Below, piece by piece: positions 25,013 to 36,384 of a DNA stretch of 64,000 nt (positions within the stretch are counted from its first letter, which is position 1; each line of letters begins with the position of its first letter). The notes under the pieces are model-generated. The model saw only the letters and a program-made list of their open reading frames with translations. It made no database searches and had not been told where the DNA came from. Source of the stretch: an uncultured Aquimarina sp. (lineage in GTDB: Bacteria > Bacteroidota > Bacteroidia > Flavobacteriales > Flavobacteriaceae); contig CANLCT010000021.1 in NCBI GenBank assembly GCA_947489195.1, positions 1 through 64,000 on the forward strand, read 5' to 3'. A program made the translations under genes and the position numbers.

Positions 25013-26242
25013 CTAATCCAAAACTTTAGGAAGACATATAAAATATTTTGTCACCTTTTTTGACAATGCTTCTATATTATATTGATCACTTGCAGCTGCT
25101 ATATCCTTAATTTCTTGGTTTTTAAACATTAATTTTATATTCTGCTTTTTAGTATTGTATGCTTGATTTGATACCGCTCCTCCAAACACAAAATAAGATG
25201 CTTCTTCTTCTGTGAATCCATATTTTTTCTGTAATCCTTTATTATACTTATCTATGAGTTCATTAGAAAAGGGAGTAGATGCTAATTCTATTTTTAGCAA
25301 ATCGCGATTAATAATCATTTGCGATAATTTACTTAACACCTTATCATTGTAACTTATCCATTCTTTTATTGCTGATATAATATCATAATCATCCAATTTA
25401 GCGAACTCATTTAACACCTCTACCGTAAAACTTGAGGCATCAATTTTATTATTTAAAAAGAAATTCAATACTGTTCCTGCAGGCAATTGATGTCCTTGCC
25501 CCACTAAATACTTTGCTCTTTTTAATATATTAATCAATAAATTTTCGGCTACTAAGCTTGTTTTATGTAAATAAACTTGCCAATACATCAATCTTCTCGA
25601 AAGCAAAAACTTTTCAACGGAATAAATTCCTTTTTCCTCAACGACTAAATAATCATCTACTACATTAAGCATCGTTATTAGGCGTTCACTATTTACATTT
25701 CCTTCTGCTACTCCTGTATAAAAACTATCTCGTTTTAAATAATCTAAACGATCCATATCCAATTGACTAGAAATCAATTGATGTAAAAATTCGCGTTTGT
25801 ATTCTCCTTTAAATACTTCAATAGCCAAATCCAGTTTTCGATCAAACTCTTTGTTAATAGCTTCCATAAATAACAAAGAAATTTCTTCATGACTTACTTC
25901 ATTAACTATACTGTGTTCCATTGCATGCGAAAACGGTCCATGACCAATATCATGTAATAATATGGCTATTAAAACAGCATTTTCTTCGTCAATTGAAATT
26001 TCAACCCCTTTAAAACGAAGTACACGAACTGCTTGCTGCATTAAATGCATCGATCCTATAGCATGATGAAAACGCGTGTGATGAGCCCCTGGATATACCA
26101 TATATGACATCCCCATTTGAGTAATTCTGCGTAAGCGTTGAAAATACTTATGCTCAATTAAATCAAATACCAAAGCATTAGGCAATGTAATAAACCCGTA
26201 AATTGGATCGTTTAATATTTTTAGTTTGTTTCTTTTTTTCAA
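25013..26242 (-). CDS. HD domain phosphohydrolase
   Basis: A 409-residue member of the dGTPase/YdhJ-like HD superfamily. Metal-binding residues are visible in [14 protein letters not shown] (about 54-67), [17 protein letters not shown] (about 92-108) and the [16 protein letters not shown] segment. The C-terminal half is helical with no further recognised domain. Substrates of this subgroup are probably nucleotides but are unproven. It is the first gene of the lipid A block and is divergent from porX; a TATATTTG box lies 25 bases upstream. Confidence 0.88.
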   Translation of the reverse strand: MKKRNKLKILNDPIYGFITLPNALVFDLIEHKYFQRLRRITQMGMSYMVYPGAHHTRFHHAIGSMHLMQQAVRVLRFKGVEISIDEENAVLIAILLHDIGHGPFSHAMEHSIVNEVSHEEISLLFMEAINKEFDRKLDLAIEVFKGEYKREFLHQLISSQLDMDRLDYLKRDSFYTGVAEGNVNSERLITMLNVVDDYLVVEEKGIYSVEKFLLSRRLMYWQVYLHKTSLVAENLLINILKRAKYLVGQGHQLPAGTVLNFFLNNKIDASSFTVEVLNEFAKLDDYDIISAIKEWISYNDKVLSKLSQMIINRDLLKIELASTPFSNELIDKYNKGLQKKYGFTEEEASYFVFGGAVSNQAYNTKKQNIKLMFKNQEIKDIAAASDQYNIEALSKKVTKYFICLPKVLD

Positions 26243-26266
26243 AAAATATTATTTTAAAAGATAAAA

Positions 26267-26274
26267 CAAATATA
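26267..26274 (-). promoter_or_regulatory. TAnnTTTG box of the lpx block
   Basis: TATATTTG on the minus strand matches the Bacteroidota minus-7 element, 25 bases before the HD gene. No TTG at a good minus-33 distance is seen. Confidence 0.45.
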
Positions 26275-26354
26275 CATTATCCGATATTAGTATTTCTGTA
26301 ACTTCCCATTGGAATTTCAGTTATTTAATTAACTTAATTTATACAATTACACTT

Positions 26355-27905
26355 ATGAGTTCTATACATATTCTATGGGTTGATGATGAAATTGACTTAT
26401 TGAAACCACATATCCTTTTTTTAGAAAAGAAAAATTATAAAGTTTCTAAATGCCAAAGTGGTACCGAAGCTTTAGAGGCTATTGATCAAGAAAATTTTGA
26501 TATTGTTTTTTTAGATGAAAATATGCCAGGAATATCTGGCATTGACACCTTAGCTGAAATTAAAGAAAAGCAAGCTAATTTACCTGTGGTAATGATTACC
26601 AAAAGTGAAGAAGAATACATAATGGAAGAAGCTATAGGAAGTAAAATAGCCGACTACTTAATTAAACCCGTAAACCCTAATCAGATTTTACTAAGTTTAA
26701 AAAAGAATTTAGATCATTCGCGATTAGTTTCTGAAAAAACCACTTCAAACTACCAACAGGAATTCAGAAAAATAGCTATGGATATGGCTATGGTAAATTC
26801 TTATGATGAATGGATTGAAATGTACCAGCGCCTGCTTTATTGGGAATTAGAATTAGAAGGCATTGAAGATTCTGGAATGTTTGAAATTTTAGAAACCCAA
26901 AAAGTAGAGGCCAACTCTCAGTTTTGTAAATTTATCAATAAAAATTATCACGATTGGTTTGATGGCGCGCCAGATGCTCCCATGCTATCTCACAGACTTT
27001 TTCAAGATCGGGTTGTACCCGAATTAAGTAAAGAACAGCCTACACTTTTGGTTGTTGTAGATAATTTGCGATATGACCAATGGAAAGTTTTTGAGCCTGT
27101 GATCACAAAACACTACAAAACAGTAGAAGAATCTCCTTATTACAGTATTTTACCAACGGCTACTCAATATGCTCGTAATGCTATTTTTTCGGGATTAATG
27201 CCTTTGGAAATGGAAAAAAAACATCCCGAGTGGTGGTTAAATGATACTGACGAAGGCGGAAAAAACATGCATGAAAATGATTTTTTAACTGCCCAAATTG
27301 AGCGTTTACGTCTTAATATTAAACATGAATATTACAAAATAACTAACGAAAAATCGGGTCGAACGCTAGCCGACAATTTTAAAGGATGTAAAAACAATGA
27401 TTTAACTGTGGTAGTATACAATTTTGTCGATATGCTTTCGCACTCTAAAACTGAAATGGAGGTTATCAAAGAATTGGCATCAAACGACAAAGCTTATCGT
27501 TCTTTAACATTAAGCTGGTTTAAAAACTCGCCTCTTTATGATATTATCCAAAAAGCACAAACTTTAGGCTTTAAATTAATTATTACTACCGATCACGGTA
27601 CTATCAATGTAAATAAACCATCGAAAGTTATTGGCGATAAAAACACTAGTTTAAATTTACGCTATAAAACGGGTAAAAGTTTAACTTATGAAAACAAAGA
27701 AGTGGTTGCTTTTAAGGATCCAAAATCAATTCACTTACCTGCCATAAACATGAGTAGTTCTTTTATTTTTGCTCGTGATGATTACTTTTTTGCCTACCCA
27801 AATAATTATAACCATTATGTGAGTTATTACCGAAACACCTATCAACATGGAGGCGTTTCGTTAGAAGAAATGATTATTCCTTTTGTAACTTTACAGCCAA
27901 AATAA
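26355..27905 (+). CDS. porX: T9SS two-component regulator PorX (PglZ output domain)
   Basis: PorX controls the type IX secretion system: with the sensor PorY and an ECF sigma factor it activates T9SS genes, and it is needed for gliding and protein secretion in the phylum. The 516 residues begin with a receiver domain (1-125) carrying the acidic pocket D10/D11, phosphorylation site D54 in VFLDENMPG, T82 and K104. A helical linker leads to an alkaline-phosphatase-fold PglZ domain (about 200-512) with metal-binding VVVDNLRYDQW, VDMLSHS and TTDHGTINVNKP; this domain has nucleotide phosphodiesterase activity in studied homologues. It fits the T9SS cargo genes encoded elsewhere in the window. Confidence 0.95.
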   Translation: MSSIHILWVDDEIDLLKPHILFLEKKNYKVSKCQSGTEALEAIDQENFDIVFLDENMPGISGIDTLAEIKEKQANLPVVMITKSEEEYIMEEAIGSKIADYLIKPVNPNQILLSLKKNLDHSRLVSEKTTSNYQQEFRKIAMDMAMVNSYDEWIEMYQRLLYWELELEGIEDSGMFEILETQKVEANSQFCKFINKNYHDWFDGAPDAPMLSHRLFQDRVVPELSKEQPTLLVVVDNLRYDQWKVFEPVITKHYKTVEESPYYSILPTATQYARNAIFSGLMPLEMEKKHPEWWLNDTDEGGKNMHENDFLTAQIERLRLNIKHEYYKITNEKSGRTLADNFKGCKNNDLTVVVYNFVDMLSHSKTEMEVIKELASNDKAYRSLTLSWFKNSPLYDIIQKAQTLGFKLIITTDHGTINVNKPSKVIGDKNTSLNLRYKTGKSLTYENKEVVAFKDPKSIHLPAINMSSSFIFARDDYFFAYPNNYNHYVSYYRNTYQHGGVSLEEMIIPFVTLQPK

Positions 27906-27909
27906 TTAT

Positions 27910-27982
27910 AGTAGTTAGTACAAAGTATTAAGTATTTAGACTTTTTTAAACTTAGTAGACTTAATACTTCGTACTCTTTACT
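27910..27982. repeat. Inverted pair of heptad arrays (4 + 4 units)
   Basis: Plus-strand heptads AGTAGTT, AGTACAA, AGTATTA, AGTATTT (27910-27937) are followed by inverse ones GTAGACT, TAATACT, TCGTACT, CTTTACT (27955-27982). The 17 bases at 27917-27933 pair with 27959-27975 with a single mismatch around a 25-base loop, so the porX-tsaE spacer should fold into a long hairpin. Confidence 0.8.
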
Positions 27983-27996
27983 TAATTCTAAAAAAA

Positions 27997-28404
27997 ATGG
28001 AAGTTACTTACGATATTACTGGCTTAGATGAAATTGCTAAATTAATTATAACCAAAGCCAAACATAAAACATTGCTTTTTAATGGTGAAATGGGTGCTGG
28101 CAAAACCACTCTTATAAAAGCTATTTGTCAGTTTTTAGGTGTTCAAGATACTGTTTCGAGCCCCACCTTTGCTTTAGTTAATGAGTATGAAGGAGACGGC
28201 AATCTTATTTACCATTTTGATTTTTATCGCATACAGGATGAAGAAGAAGCTTATGCTATTGGTTTTGAAGAATATGAATATACTGGAGATTATCTATTTA
28301 TAGAATGGAGTGAAAAAATTCCTAATTTAATTCCTGAAGAAGCACATATTATCAATATTACTATTGAAGAAAACGATTTAAGAAAGCTTTCTTTCGATGA
28401 ATAA
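27997..28404 (+). CDS. tsaE: tRNA threonylcarbamoyladenosine biosynthesis ATPase TsaE
   Basis: TsaE is the ATPase that works with TsaB and TsaD to make the t6A modification at position 37 of ANN-decoding tRNAs. The 135-residue protein has the Walker A loop GEMGAGKTT (30-38), the conserved SSPTFALVNEY and the HFDFYR and FIEWSEKIP motifs that define the family. It lies 91 bases downstream of porX, the gap being filled by a hairpin of heptad repeats, and is followed by a terminator. Confidence 0.96.
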   Translation: MEVTYDITGLDEIAKLIITKAKHKTLLFNGEMGAGKTTLIKAICQFLGVQDTVSSPTFALVNEYEGDGNLIYHFDFYRIQDEEEAYAIGFEEYEYTGDYLFIEWSEKIPNLIPEEAHIINITIEENDLRKLSFDE

Positions 28405-28420
28405 TTATCACAATCAAAGT

Positions 28421-28454
28421 ACGTTATAATTTACACACAACTATAACGTTTTTA
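28421..28454 (+). terminator. Intrinsic terminator of tsaE
   Basis: ACGTTATA and TATAACGT arms with a 13-base loop, followed by five T, lie 16 bases behind the stop. Confidence 0.7.
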
Positions 28455-28498
28455 AATTATATAGTTATGTGTAAATAAAAACCTATTACACCTATAGT

Positions 28499-28996
28499 TT
28501 ATAAGTGGATAACAAAACCAATCAACCCTTGAAAAATACTATTTGAATCAATTCCGGCATTATATCTTACAGCTGGTTCTAAACTAACATTATTAGCAAT
28601 AAACCATGCATACCCACCTTGGATGCCAATCCAATTTGCTCCATTCGACACTCCTGTAAAATCTATCCCTACAGGAAATTTCCTATTTATATAGTACTTA
28701 CCTCCAATTTTGTAAACAAAATTACTATTACTATTGAAGCTGCCATAACCTAAACCAATTTTTATAGCCAAATTATCCGAAATAAAATATCCTGACTCTA
28801 CACCAACACTAAATACATCTATATTTCCAGAAGAAAAAGCAAATGATGTATTTCCTGTTGTTGCAGAACCTGTGTTTGCTTCAATTATCCAAGACCCTTT
28901 TGATAATACATCTGCTGAAGTTGAATTTGTGTCTTGAGCACTAATATTTGCAAAAACAGCCACTCCTAAGATTACAGAAAACAATAATTTTTTCAT
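28499..28996 (-). CDS. Small outer-membrane beta-barrel protein
   Basis: A 165-residue protein with a Sec signal peptide (cleavage near ISAQ-DT) and short alternating hydrophobic strands: GSWIIEANTG, FSVGVESGYFISDNLAIKIGLGYGSF, KYYINRKFPVGIDF and a terminal FQGLIGFVIHL. This is an eight-stranded OmpX-like barrel with a Ser/Asn-rich composition. It is monocistronic, with a TATATTTG box (29021-29028 on plus) 25 bases upstream. No specific function can be given. Confidence 0.75.
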   Translation of the reverse strand: MKKLLFSVILGVAVFANISAQDTNSTSADVLSKGSWIIEANTGSATTGNTSFAFSSGNIDVFSVGVESGYFISDNLAIKIGLGYGSFNSNSNFVYKIGGKYYINRKFPVGIDFTGVSNGANWIGIQGGYAWFIANNVSLEPAVRYNAGIDSNSIFQGLIGFVIHL

Positions 28997-29020
28997 TAAT
29001 ATTTAGTTTAAAATTAAACT

Positions 29021-29028
29021 CAAATATA
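29021..29028 (-). promoter_or_regulatory. TAnnTTTG box of the small barrel gene
   Basis: TATATTTG on the minus strand 25 bases before the start codon. A possible minus-33 TTG lies 16 bases away, slightly short. Confidence 0.4.
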
Positions 29029-29140
29029 AATCTTTAAACGTATACAATCATTATTTTAAATCATCAATAATCTAATGTTTAATTTTTAATTTTCAAATGA
29101 ATAAGTTCCTTAAATACTAAATCAGTTAAACATATTAAGT

Positions 29141-30301
29141 TTAAGAAATCACTCCCGATCCTATAAGTTCATCTTCCAAATACCAAGCTACAAATTGCCC
29201 TTCTTGTATGGCCGATTGTGGATTTTCGAAACGCACTACCAAACCCTCTTCTGTTAAATTTATAACCGCATTTTCTAAATTTTGGCGATATCTAATTCGA
29301 GCTTTTACCTCCATAAACGCTCCTTGCGTTAATCTTAGATCTGGTCTTACCCAATGTAACTCTTCAAATTTAACCAACAATTGACTGCGATATAAACCTG
29401 GGTGATTTTTACCTTGCCCTACATAAATCGTATTAGTTTCTACATCTGTTTCTATAACAAATAATGGCAATGGGGTTCCACCTACAGACAAGCCTTTTCG
29501 TTGTCCCTTTGTAAAATAATGTGCACCAATATGTTCTCCAACTTTTTTACCAAACTCGGGTGTATATTTATAATTATGTAGCTGCAAAGGCGCATCTGCA
29601 TTTGCATACACATTGCTAGATGCTTCAATTTCTACTATCGCTCCGTTTTTAGGTTTTAGTTTCTGCTGAAGGAATTCAGGTAAACGTACTTTACCAATAA
29701 AACATAAACCTTGAGAATCTTTTTTTTCTGCGGTAACCAGATCCTGATCTGCGGCTATTTTTCTTACTTCAGGCTTTATTAATTCTCCGACCGGGAAAAG
29801 TGTTTTAGCTAATTGTTCTTGCGAGAGTTGGCATAAAAAATAAGACTGATCCTTATTTTGATCTTTCCCTGCTAGCAATCTATGAATTTGTTTCCCTGCC
29901 ACATCAATAGTATCTTTTCGACAATAGTGTCCAGTAGCCACATAATCTGCACCAAGTTCGAGTGCTATTTTCATAAACACATCAAACTTAATCTCACGGT
30001 TACATAACACATCGGGATTTGGTGTTCTTCCCTTTTCATACTCTGCAAACATATAATCCACAATACGCTCTTTGTATTGCTCACTTAAATCGACAGTTTG
30101 AAAAGGAATTCCTAATTTTTCTGCTACCAACAAGGCATCATTACTATCATCGAGCCATGGACATTCATCGGAAATGGTTACAGAATCATCATGCCAATTT
30201 TTCATAAAAAGTCCAATTACCTCATAGCCTTGCTCTTTAAGCAAATACGCTGCTACACTTGAATCAACACCACCCGAAAGTCCAACTACTACTCTTTTCA
30301 T
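29141..30301 (-). CDS. mnmA: tRNA-specific 2-thiouridylase MnmA
   Basis: Thiolates U34 in the wobble position of tRNA for Lys, Glu and Gln, using ATP activation and a persulfide sulfur. The 386 residues show the PP-loop [12 protein letters not shown] at the N-terminus, the catalytic Cys in [12 protein letters not shown] (about 101), the [10 protein letters not shown] motif, [14 protein letters not shown], and the second Cys in SQGLCFIGK. The C-terminal beta-barrel domain is complete. The gene stands alone behind a well-formed promoter. Confidence 0.97.
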   Translation of the reverse strand: MKRVVVGLSGGVDSSVAAYLLKEQGYEVIGLFMKNWHDDSVTISDECPWLDDSNDALLVAEKLGIPFQTVDLSEQYKERIVDYMFAEYEKGRTPNPDVLCNREIKFDVFMKIALELGADYVATGHYCRKDTIDVAGKQIHRLLAGKDQNKDQSYFLCQLSQEQLAKTLFPVGELIKPEVRKIAADQDLVTAEKKDSQGLCFIGKVRLPEFLQQKLKPKNGAIVEIEASSNVYANADAPLQLHNYKYTPEFGKKVGEHIGAHYFTKGQRKGLSVGGTPLPLFVIETDVETNTIYVGQGKNHPGLYRSQLLVKFEELHWVRPDLRLTQGAFMEVKARIRYRQNLENAVINLTEEGLVVRFENPQSAIQEGQFVAWYLEDELIGSGVIS

Positions 30302-30318
30302 GATCTAAAAATTGAGTG

Positions 30319-30348
30319 CAAAAATACGATAATTTGAAATAATATCAA
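30319..30348 (-). promoter_or_regulatory. Promoter of mnmA: TTG-N19-TATTTTTG
   Basis: On the minus strand TTG (30346-30348), a 19-base spacer and TATTTTTG (30319-30326) match the Bacteroidota housekeeping consensus. The box ends 17 bases before the start codon, so the leader is very short. Confidence 0.7.
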
Positions 30349-30520
30349 TTTGTATATAAAATGATTGCCCGAAAGTTAAAGCTAACTTTTTTCATAAATT
30401 AACATGAATTAAACATAATTTTATTCAACGGTCAAAATTGTCAATTTGAATGATTTTCTATCTAAAATTGTATCGAGAACTATCTTTTTCTTAGCCCCAA
30501 CTCACGTAAATTATGAATAA

Positions 30521-30557
30521 AAAAAAGAGAACTAAGCCCTGCTCAGTTCTCTTTTTT
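30521..30557 (-). terminator. Intrinsic terminator of the peroxiredoxin-like gene
   Basis: AAAAGAGAACT and AGTTCTCTTTT arms with an inner AGC/GCT pair. It lies 17 bases behind the stop codon and is followed by T on the minus strand. Confidence 0.88.
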
Positions 30558-30573
30558 ATTCTTCCTCTTTTTC

Positions 30574-31221
30574 TTATTTCACCTTTTTTAAAGCTTCGAT
30601 TATATCCACTGGATCTAATCTTTCAGTATAATCTTCAGGTAAAAAAGACAATACAATTTCTCCTTGTTTAGTTACCACATAAGTAGCTGGTAAAGGCAAT
30701 TCATAATCATTATTTTGGTTGTGCTTAGCAACATCGATATCAAATTTATGATATACCTCACGCAAATCTTTAGGCATTTGAAACACTAAACCTAATTGCT
30801 TTGCATATTTATTATCAAGATCACTTAATACAGTAAAAGACAATTCGTTTTTTTCAGATGTTGTTAATGAATTATCTGGAGTTTCTGGAGTTATAGCAAC
30901 TAAATTAGCTCCAAGTTCTTTTATCTGAGGTAAGGCATCTTGCAAAGCTTTTAACTCCACATTACAATATGGACACCATCCTCCTCTATAAAAAGAAACC
31001 ACTAAAGGGCCTTTTTCTAAAAAGGAATGAATAGAAACTTCTTTATTATTTACATCAACAAGACTGGCATCTTTTAAAACATCTCCTTTTTGAATTGCTT
31101 TTTTTGGTAAAGCTTCGGCCGTAAGCGTATCAAATGCATTAGTCATAATAGTTTGAACTTCTGCAGGGACATTTTTAGAGAACGCTTCTTTCGTTTCTTG
31201 TAATTTTGTGGTTAATGACAT
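30574..31221 (-). CDS. Peroxiredoxin-like AhpC/TSA family protein
   Basis: A thioredoxin-fold protein of 215 residues. An N-terminal helical extension (1-50) precedes the peroxiredoxin-like domain with VVSFYRGGWCPYCNVELKAL, a CxxC site at about residues 87-90, the ITPETPDNS loop and LSDLDNKYAKQLGL. The CxxC pattern in place of the PxxxTxxC of classical peroxiredoxins indicates an atypical peroxiredoxin or disulfide reductase that removes peroxides in the cytoplasm. There is no signal peptide. Confidence 0.88.
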   Translation of the reverse strand: MSLTTKLQETKEAFSKNVPAEVQTIMTNAFDTLTAEALPKKAIQKGDVLKDASLVDVNNKEVSIHSFLEKGPLVVSFYRGGWCPYCNVELKALQDALPQIKELGANLVAITPETPDNSLTTSEKNELSFTVLSDLDNKYAKQLGLVFQMPKDLREVYHKFDIDVAKHNQNNDYELPLPATYVVTKQGEIVLSFLPEDYTERLDPVDIIEALKKVK

Positions 31222-31350
31222 AATTTTGATTTTAAGTAATTTATTACGAACTATGTCGACAATACTTAACCCTAATTACTAAAAAACACAACTATAATTT
31301 TTACCATATTTTCGTTAATAAACTTACTCAATGCACTACTTTATAAATGC

Positions 31351-32022
31351 TTATTTATAACGCTTCTCTCTAATTAATTTTCCATTTTCATAATATTTCC
31401 AGGTACCCACTTTTTTATTTGCCTTATAATTACCTTCAATAATTAATTGCCCTTTACCATTATAATATTTATTTTCCCCTTCTAACAATCCATTTTTATA
31501 ATTGTACACTTTATAAAGCACCCCTTTAAGTGTATAAACTAGTTCTTTACCTTCCTTTTTGTCATTTACAAAAGTAACTTTTTCCGAAATCTGACCATTA
31601 TCATAATAACTCAGGCGCTCCCCAACTAACAAATCATTTTCATAATTTTCAATCATCATTAATTTAGCATTCGTATTATGATAATATTCCCATTTGCCTT
31701 CGCGTTTTTTATTAATAAGGGCGCCCTTACTAATTAGTTTTCCCTTTTGACTGTAATATTTAACCTCTGCTTTATTCCCATTATCCGAAAAACTTTTTAC
31801 AGCAGATGGTTTGTTTGGAAAACCTTTGGTATAAAATTTAAAATCTCCAATTTCTATTCCATGATCAAAAGTACCTGAATACCTAAGCTGCTCTGTCCCA
31901 TCATATTTTTTTTGCCACAAACCATGCCTTGTACCATCTTCATGATATTGATTGATTTGCGCATAAAAAGTGGTATTTACAACTAAAAAAAAGCCTATTA
32001 AAATTACTTTAAAATCACACAT
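31351..32022 (-). CDS. Secreted MORN/YwqK-type repeat protein
   Basis: I start this at ATG 32022 (not 32046), because a TAAATTTG promoter box ends at 32044 and a signal peptide follows directly, MCDFKVILIGFFLVVNTTFYAQ. The mature part consists of MORN-type repeats of about 20-25 residues (G-W-YY-NG-I pattern), e.g. REGKWEYYHN, LVGERLSYYDNGQISE, KEGKELVYTLKGVL, LEGENKYYNGKGQL, KVGTWKYYENGKL. It resembles proteins annotated as YwqK family antitoxins, but no toxin is adjacent and it is exported. Such repeats form open beta-sheets; the function here is unknown. Confidence 0.78.
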   Translation of the reverse strand: MCDFKVILIGFFLVVNTTFYAQINQYHEDGTRHGLWQKKYDGTEQLRYSGTFDHGIEIGDFKFYTKGFPNKPSAVKSFSDNGNKAEVKYYSQKGKLISKGALINKKREGKWEYYHNTNAKLMMIENYENDLLVGERLSYYDNGQISEKVTFVNDKKEGKELVYTLKGVLYKVYNYKNGLLEGENKYYNGKGQLIIEGNYKANKKVGTWKYYENGKLIREKRYK

Positions 32023-32043
32023 TGATATACAAAATTTATGTAT

Positions 32044-32051
32044 CAAATTTA
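32044..32051 (-). promoter_or_regulatory. TAnnTTTG box of the MORN gene
   Basis: TAAATTTG on the minus strand, 21 bases upstream of ATG 32022. It argues against the start at 32046, which would fall on the transcription start. Confidence 0.45.
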
Positions 32052-32067
32052 ATCAAATTCTATTCCA

Positions 32068-32105
32068 AAAAAATAAGCCCTGCGAATTTTACCACAGAGC
32101 TTATT
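32068..32105 (-). terminator. Intrinsic terminator of yidC
   Basis: On the minus strand AATAAGCtCTG and CAGgGCTTATT arms are followed by T7, 22 bases behind the stop. Confidence 0.85.
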
Positions 32106-32126
32106 AATTTCTAATTTTAAAAAAAA

Positions 32127-33992
32127 TTATTTCTTTTTCTTTTGTTGCTTTTCAGCTTGCTCCATTGCCTCTTGAAGACGTTGCTTAAACTTGCTCTGCT
32201 TTTTAGGCTTCTTTTTATTTTCCTGTATTTGAGCATGAATTTTATCTTCGTCAATAATGTAGTTTTTAATTACTAACATAATTCCAATGGTAATTAGGTT
32301 CGAAATAAAATAATACAATGACAATCCTGAAGGATAGTTATTAAAGAAAAACAACATAAACAAAGGCGATAAATACATGATAAATTTCATGTTAGGCATA
32401 CCAGGTTGTTGTTGCGTAGGCATGTTTTGACCAGTAGTCATTTGCATGTAAAAGAATATTGCAATAGATGCCAATATTGGAAATAAACTTACGTGATCTC
32501 CATAAAAAGGAATCGTAAATGGCAAATCAAATATTTTATCATAACTAGATAAATCATCGGCCCATAAAAACCCTTTTTGTCGTAAGGCTATAGCACTTGG
32601 AAAAAAGCTAAACAAGGCATATAATATAGGCATTTGCAACAATGCTGGTATACATCCACTCATCGGACTTACTCCTGCTTTACCATAAAGCTTCATGGTT
32701 TCTTGCTGCTTTTTCATAGGGTTATCAGCATACTTTTCATTAAGCTCTGTAATCTCAGGCTTTAACACCTTCATACGTGCTTGCGAAACATATGACTTAT
32801 AAGTTACCGGTGACAATCCTATTTTAACCAAAATTGTCATGAAAATAATAGCTAATCCATAAGGTAAAAACCCTCCTAGTAAACTAAATAATGGTATAAA
32901 GATGATTTTATTTATCCATCCAAAAATACCCCAACCTAGTGCTACAATTTCATCAAGATTTCTATCGTAACTTTTTAGAATTTCATAATCTGTTGGTCCG
33001 TAATACCAATTCATTTGATAATTTAGGTTTCCCGCATTTAATGCCAAAGGCATTTGAGCCGTAAACTTTTTTAATTTTAAGGTATCAATAGCTTCATCCT
33101 TAATTAAATTAGTTGAAGTAAACTTTCCTTTTTTAAAGGGTTTATCTGTCAATAATACTGAAGAAAAGAAGTGTTGCTTGAAGGCTACATAAGTAACATC
33201 TTCTGCTTCTTCTTCTTTAAAATCTCCTTGACCGGTGTAATCATCTCTTCCATCTTCATACTCAAAAACAACTTCAGTATAACGATTTTCATAGGTATTA
33301 CTTTTTGCATGTCGGAATGCCTCTAATTCCCAGTTTAAATCAATAGATTTACTCGAGTCAAAAACACTTTCCAAACCTTGAGAACGTACTGAAAAATCAA
33401 GCATGTAATCATTAGGCTTTAACACATACACATATTCTAAAAATTTATCATTAGATACTTTTAAGCGCATACTTAACTGCTGATTATCGCCAACAGTAGT
33501 AAGTTTAGGTTCAAAAAACAAATCCTTAGTACTTAAAACTCTGTTATCGGCAGTACTAAAATCAATAGATAGATTCGCATTTTTACCATCCTTAATTAAA
33601 TATACAGGATTGGCATCGTGAGTTTTAAAATTTTTCAATTTTGCCTCACTAATATATCCTCCTTTGTTATTTAATTTTAAAGAGAGTACTTCGTTTTCTA
33701 ATAAAGTTTCTCCTCCATTAGCTGCCGCTAATGTTTGCGAATATCCAAAAGCTCCTAGTTTTTGATAGGCTACTACTTTACCTAAAGAATCTACTGCTGC
33801 TGGTAAACTTGATTCTGTAACAACATTAGCAACTTTGGTTTCTTGCTTTGTATTCGCTACTTGTTCTTGCTTTTGCTTTTCTGCTTCCAACTCTTCAGGA
33901 GTAGGTCTGCTCGTATATATATAATACGCAGCAATGGCAAAAATTAGCACATAACCAATTAATGATTTTGGGTCAAATTGTTTTTCTTCCAT
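32127..33992 (-). CDS. yidC: Membrane protein insertase YidC
   Basis: Inserts inner-membrane proteins alone or together with Sec. The 621-residue protein has the gram-negative layout: a first membrane helix (about 10-25, IGYVLIFAIAAYYIYT), a large periplasmic beta-super-sandwich (about 60-345), and five C-terminal helices beginning IIFIPLFSLLGGFLPYG (about 365-575) with the MSGCIPALLQMPILYALF loop. The Lys/Gln-rich tail is the ribosome-binding type. It follows pyrG closely, a common Bacteroidota order, but a hairpin between them suggests partial termination. Confidence 0.97.
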   Translation of the reverse strand: MEEKQFDPKSLIGYVLIFAIAAYYIYTSRPTPEELEAEKQKQEQVANTKQETKVANVVTESSLPAAVDSLGKVVAYQKLGAFGYSQTLAAANGGETLLENEVLSLKLNNKGGYISEAKLKNFKTHDANPVYLIKDGKNANLSIDFSTADNRVLSTKDLFFEPKLTTVGDNQQLSMRLKVSNDKFLEYVYVLKPNDYMLDFSVRSQGLESVFDSSKSIDLNWELEAFRHAKSNTYENRYTEVVFEYEDGRDDYTGQGDFKEEEAEDVTYVAFKQHFFSSVLLTDKPFKKGKFTSTNLIKDEAIDTLKLKKFTAQMPLALNAGNLNYQMNWYYGPTDYEILKSYDRNLDEIVALGWGIFGWINKIIFIPLFSLLGGFLPYGLAIIFMTILVKIGLSPVTYKSYVSQARMKVLKPEITELNEKYADNPMKKQQETMKLYGKAGVSPMSGCIPALLQMPILYALFSFFPSAIALRQKGFLWADDLSSYDKIFDLPFTIPFYGDHVSLFPILASIAIFFYMQMTTGQNMPTQQQPGMPNMKFIMYLSPLFMLFFFNNYPSGLSLYYFISNLITIGIMLVIKNYIIDEDKIHAQIQENKKKPKKQSKFKQRLQEAMEQAEKQQKKKK

Positions 33993-34015
33993 ATTATTTT
34001 ACAATGTCAAAAACC

Positions 34016-34048
34016 AAAAAAACATCATGACGTATATCGAGATGTTTT
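34016..34048 (-). terminator. Hairpin with T run between pyrG and yidC
   Basis: AAACATC and GATGTTT arms with a 14-base loop followed on the minus strand by T7. The short stem suggests partial read-through to yidC. Confidence 0.6.
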
Positions 34049-34068
34049 TATTGAGTAAGGACTACTTA

Positions 34069-35817
<1,749 letters not shown>

Positions 35818-35867
35818 TTATCTAAATTAGATATATTAAAATTTGATACATCTCTAAAACATTGAAT

Positions 35868-35896
35868 AAAAAAAAGCCCTAATTAATTAGAGCTTC
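35868..35896 (-). terminator. Intrinsic terminator of the DUF5606-type gene
   Basis: AAGCTCTAATT and AATTAGGGCTT arms with T8 on the minus strand, 24 bases behind the stop. Confidence 0.8.
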
Positions 35897-35919
35897 TTGT
35901 AAAATTTTATATTGATATG

Positions 35920-36351
35920 TTATTCTTCTTCGTCTGATACTTTTTCAGCATCAACATCTTCTAAACTTAAATCTTTTATTAAATCTGACTTGTGCAATAA
36001 GTTATACCATTGTATTACCTTTTTAATATCACTGGCATACACTCTTTCTTCATCATAATCAGGTAATACCTCTAAAAAATAAGACTCTAATTCTTTTTTA
36101 GATGATTTATGACTTATTGATGCTTCACCATTTTGCTTTTCGCGAATGGCAATAAATACTTCTTTTAATGGCACCTCTTTATCATACGTATACACGGCTA
36201 TTTCATTTAGTACACTTACATTATTTCGCATACTAATTGACTGTCGCTTACCATCAATTAATGATGTAACCAAAAAACCACCTCTTGTTTGAGACATTAA
36301 TTCAAACAAACCTGGCTTTCCAGATATGGCTATAATTTTTTCTAAACTCAT
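35920..36351 (-). CDS. DUF5606-type conserved Bacteroidota protein
   Basis: A 143-residue cytoplasmic protein conserved across the phylum and assigned here to the DUF5606 family from its opening LEKIIAISGKPGLFEL and the SQTRGGFLVTSLIDGKR segment. The N-terminal half (1-60) looks like an SH3-like barrel, the C-terminal half (about 75-130) is helical with YASDIKKVIQWYNLLHKSDL. The tail is acidic. Function is unknown; it precedes pyrG on the same strand and follows def by 33 bases, so def and this gene probably share a transcript. Confidence 0.8.
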   Translation of the reverse strand: MSLEKIIAISGKPGLFELMSQTRGGFLVTSLIDGKRQSISMRNNVSVLNEIAVYTYDKEVPLKEVFIAIREKQNGEASISHKSSKKELESYFLEVLPDYDEERVYASDIKKVIQWYNLLHKSDLIKDLSLEDVDAEKVSDEEE

Positions 36352-36384
36352 TTTATTATTTTAATGAACGCTAATATATAAATT

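Noticed and set aside
31351..32022. MORN/YwqK-type protein considered as antitoxin of a toxin-antitoxin pair.
   Set aside because: It has a signal peptide and no small toxin gene beside it.
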